From contig NW_025940754.1 in the NCBI RefSeq assembly GCF_000764305.2, forward strand, positions 124,001 to 188,000: DNA of 64,000 nt. Reading direction: 5' to 3'. The notes under the pieces were generated by a model. It saw only the letters and a program-made list of their open reading frames with translations. It was not told the DNA's origin and did not search any database. The translations under genes were made by a program, and so were the position numbers. Shown in pieces: positions 60,173 to 64,000 of the stretch. This DNA comes from Hyalella azteca (taxonomy: Eukaryota > Arthropoda > Malacostraca > Amphipoda > Hyalellidae). Each line of letters begins with the position of its first letter. The first letter of the stretch is position 1.

Positions 60173-60462
60173 GAATTTCTATAAAAATTTGTTTACTTTT
60201 TCATTTAATTCCATAAACATCTTACACTACTCGTCCAACAATATTGATGATAGGGTAAATAATGACTTGATAACTACTATTTCGAGGCTCAGAAATCTAA
60301 TTTGCACGGTATTGTCCTGACAATTCCGTGTTACAATATAATTTAAATCAAGGAACTAACATACATATCAGTACGCAAAAAAATCGTAAAAGTATTCGAG
60401 CGTTTGTTGTGATTCCACTCAACATTGCATACTAACATTAACATCAGTTGCCTTCATTTTCT

Positions 60463-60482
60463 TTTCTCTCTCTCTCTCTCTA
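60463..60482. repeat. TC dinucleotide repeat
   Basis: A short TCTCTCTC microsatellite of about nine units. Confidence 0.95.
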
Positions 60483-63400
60483 TGTTATTGTACAATTTTA
60501 TTGCAAGTAAAACCCGAAGCTTCCACTGACCGGATCGTTACTTCGGGTGTAATCGTTAGAAGCGCCTGAAATAGTGAAATTTGAGAGCAACTCTTGAAGC
60601 GGTCGGGGGGCAACAGCAACATCTTGACTTTCCCGCTGGAGCTTCCCTCGCAGCACTGAAATATGAAAAACTAAGCTAAAATGTCGGCAAAACCTCGGAA
60701 AAAGAATTCTCAACTTTTTCTTCGAACTTATTGCAAAAGTTTTCGCAAAACTCTAGTTATTTGTTTGCCCTTTAGGCTGATTTTAGTGCTAACGAGACTT
60801 GAAAAATGGGAACAACGAAGTTTGTACACCGAAAGTTTTTAGCGTGGTCAGATTTTCGTTTTATATTTTGAGAGCTCAAGAGCAGTATCCAGCCTAGGCG
60901 TAACTCAATCAGCAGCCCAACGACCGAAAAGCTGAGAAAGACTTTTTGTGTACATGACGAACTTTCGCTTCCGAAACACATTTCTCCTCCACTTATTGAC
61001 ATGCGTCGCCGACTCTCTGGGAAGCTGCAATTCATTTCAAAAACCGCTATGTTAAGACTTTTATCGGAATGAATTTGGTAGGCTCACAAGAAAATGTAGA
61101 AGAAAGCAAGCAGTTTATTTCACCATGATATTAAATGCTTCAGTAACGGAGAAGGTTTATGGACAAATAGGCTCAATTTTTTTAATCAGAGCATGAATGG
61201 GAAAAACAGTTTGGTATTCCAAAAAAGTGGTTTAAATTAATAATAATCCATAAAATAGAATGTTAGCAACATAAACAAGTCAAATCTCCGTAAACTGATA
61301 TTGATATCTGGTATCTTGAAGTAATTAGAGACTGGGTTATTAACTCTATATTGCCGCGCCTCATGTATTCACAACAACTATTTTCCTGCTAACTTCCATA
61401 AACTGCAAAAGAGTTTGATTTTGATAAAAGAAACCTGAAATAGCTTAAGGCTGCTCTAAACTTATATCTAATCAAAGGACTGAATACGATATTAATATTT
61501 CAATAAAAGAGCGGTGTAATAACAACATAGGCCAGCAAAAAAAAAACGTTTTGCAAGCTCTAGCAGTCTGGCTGTTCCAACCGGACTTCCTGTTATTTGT
61601 TCAGGATGCTAGGAATCCGAATTTGATCTGCATTTTTCAATAGGAGGTCGGATTTATCGACAATTTAAGCCCCCACGTTAATTGAGGAAATACTTCAACA
61701 TGAACAAATGTATACGTATACAATCGAAATATGAATGTAAATATTTTTAAAATTCTTTTCAGTCTCTATGATTGTTGGTGGAATCTTCCCGTGAATCTTT
61801 ATATGGAGCAATGGGCATTATTTCAAAGCATGAGAAATGTTGGTTTACAGAAAATATTTGATATTGCCGCTACTACCCCACCGTATCATTACTATAAAAT
61901 TAAGCGGTGTTAGTTCTATGACAATAGACTTCGGCTGGGTCCTATTAATTTGGAATAACAATGTAGAGAAGAGCACATGCATTTTATAGATGCTTCTTGT
62001 AATGATGTATTATAAAAACAATAATTTAGATTTCCGTATGATGTTACCAGATCGTGCCCTAAGTGCGGAAAATTTGCCCAAAGTATTGTCTTTCTATGTG
62101 CGCCACCACAGTGAACAAGTGTGTAACAGTTCCTTGAACACCTGATAATTGAAGTAAAAGTTACATCTTTGTCTTTTATGACCTGACCTGTAATTTTAAT
62201 GGACTAAAGTTAAATCTGTATTAGTTTAGGGATTTTAGGTGACAAAAAATCTGATCAAGTTTTATTGTGAGTTTTTAGGAACGAAATATTCGTAGAATCT
62301 GTCAGCCATTGTAGTTTTTATCTCACAGGCAGAGTGACAACTGAAATTTAGACACGACTTCTCCCACACACGTCGTTTTTTCTTGCGTTGTTGAATGAAA
62401 ATGTGCGGTCGTCTTTAATCCTTTGTTGGCATTCAATCGCAAGAAATGATGAGTCTGCTGATCATTGCGGATAGGATAGTCTGGTACGCTCAGTAATTAA
62501 TGGCCTCCCGTAACATCACGGTTCAAATTATTGACGAGTCAAAATTAAAAAGTTTTGTTCAAGCTCACAAATCTCCAACGTAGCGCAGTGTTTGGACTTC
62601 AAACCTGAAGCGTTGATAATCACGAACTGAAGACAACAAATAAAGTGTGATAAGTTTGAACAAGCGTTTTCAGCATACGACATGCCGACGTTTTCTATTG
62701 CTTTAGCTCATATTTCTCTGGATTCAAAGTTACGTATTTTGAACTTTGGAAACCTTGATTTGAATGATGAAAATTAAGCAATATGAATATTGTTTTTTAA
62801 TTTAACCTCTAACTGAAAATTATCACCAAAAGTGAATAAAAAATGTAGTCAGTATGAAGATAAGCGAAATTTTTTCCCCTAAATCTCGACGTCGAGAATT
62901 CCTTTTTGAGTAATTTTTCGGCTTAAGGTGACCAATAACGAAGAAGTTTGATTAAATATTTAGTTGTATAAGAGTGATTTTTTGTGCGTTCGGAAATAAT
63001 TAAGGATGAATAATGATAATGACAGGTATAAAAATGGTATAAATTTACCGCAAAAAATCGTGTTTACAGAGACTGCAATGGACCATAGCAGCCTTTTTAT
63101 TGAATTTTAAGTTATTGAGATAACATTCATGAAGCGTGGTGAAAGTTTTATATGATGCTTGATTATAAGAATACACAACCGAAGAAGCTGCTCAACATTT
63201 ATAATATAAATAGGAAATGTGTGTGACGGCATCACGTCCACTGCTCGAATGGTAAATCCGCGAAAAGCACCTCTGTCTCCGGTTCGTCTCCGCAGGATTT
63301 TTTTAGGTCCAGGCCGCGATTTGCGGAAGTAAATACCCTTGAACGACATCGAAGGCTGACGCGCGAGCTCGCCTTCGGACGGTCTTACGGAGATACGAAA

Positions 63401-64000
63401 GAGATGTTGTCGTCCCTGCCGAGACATCCCCACTAAACTGACAGCCCCAAACCAGCAAAATCTCGGAAAATGCACAGTGGTGCATTTTATAAAGATCTGC
63501 AAGCTCTTATGAAGATTCGCAAGATTTTATGGAAATTCGGAATCTCGCGTGATGATTTCCTAGGATTCTTGCTATATATGAGGTCGGCCTCCTCAACTCA
63601 CCTGAAATTTCTTGGGAACTATAAAGTAGACAAGAAAGGCGGTCGTTTCAAAATCTGGTGATCTAAATTTCGTTTGGTGTGCCAACATAAAGAGGACAAA
63701 AGAATTGTACTCGCCAGGTGAACGAAATTTTCTATTCTACCCGTCGTAGGACGCCCCAAATGTCACGTGGATGAAATGCAAGCTGCAGGGTAAGATGAGA
63801 TATTGTGATTTTTCCGGCAGAAAAAGTCTTCGTATCTCGCCTCGATGTCGACTCATTTCAGTCGATGCTATTCGTGACTTTTATTCACGATCCAGTGCAA
63901 AAATCGGAGCTATATTTGCATGCAAAAGTTAAATCAAAATAGTTGTTGTTGAACATGATAGAATGTTCGTTGCGATTTTATTTAATCTCCATTTAGAACA
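60483..64000. other. Probable 5' intron or intergenic sequence
   Basis: No exon could be confirmed. The minus frame at about 60498-60663 follows a good acceptor (CATATTTCAG|TGCTG) and reaches a possible donor (GATCCG|GTCAGT), but the sequence is unrecognised and does not fit the expected Ig1 start. A GC-richer patch at 63230-63450 is open on the minus strand (63107-63502) and unrecognised. Confidence 0.35.

Noticed and set aside
60498..60663. Minus-strand exon-like segment between a good acceptor and donor
   Set aside because: It lacks the Ig1 cysteine motif needed upstream of the 59029-59157 exon and is not recognised as any other protein.
63107..63502. 131-codon minus frame in a GC-richer patch, considered as an upstream dpr exon
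   Set aside because: No Ig signature, no signal peptide followed by a phase-0 donor, and no known domain.

Overview
The window looks like a draft-assembly piece of an arthropod nuclear genome, most probably an insect. It is AT-rich and gene-poor, its coding exons are split by GT-AG introns of 1 to 15 kb, it carries many minisatellites and decayed transposons, and it contains one run of N (10994-11341). The only confident host gene belongs to the dpr (defective proboscis extension response) family of immunoglobulin cell-surface proteins, a family typical of arthropod neurons. No species can be named from the sequence.

Layout. Positions 1-34145 lie downstream of that gene and hold no host exon I can support. 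They contain a series of tandem arrays with units of 15, 17, 27, 28, 41, 50 and 75 bp and some degenerate longer ones. A hAT-type terminus plus transposase fragment at 10449-10993 runs into the assembly gap. A nested transposon complex fills 17970-21815: an outer element with hAT-like ends flanked by an 8-bp direct repeat (TTATCATT), an inner element bounded by TTAA with G-run ends, and two 5'-truncated Penelope-like retroelement copies lying head to head.

Positions 34146-59157, minus strand, carry the last five recognised exons of the dpr-like gene. In transcript order they are 59029-59157, 44316-44424, 37885-38068, 36616-36716 and 34146-34603. All junctions are GT-AG and in phase, giving 326 codons plus a stop: the second half of Ig domain 1, a whole Ig domain 2, a Ser/Gly-rich linker, one hydrophobic segment and an unusual 76-residue tail. 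The 5' exons (signal peptide, first half of Ig1) are not seen and should lie beyond 64000. The introns contain minisatellites of about 27, 30, 36 and 44 bp, a perfect 116-bp inverted repeat made of a possible retroelement 5' part, one copy of a composite repeat also present in the nested complex, and MITE-like and hairpin repeats.

The most interesting observation is in the last intron. A 39-bp stretch (33 matches by hand) resembling the 3' end of the Penelope-like element carries a consensus donor CAG|GTAAGT and a possible acceptor. Together they bound an in-phase 18-bp candidate microexon (36502-36519), which would be a transposon-derived cassette exon. Positions 59158-64000 are probably 5' intron or intergenic sequence with one further hairpin repeat and no clear exon.
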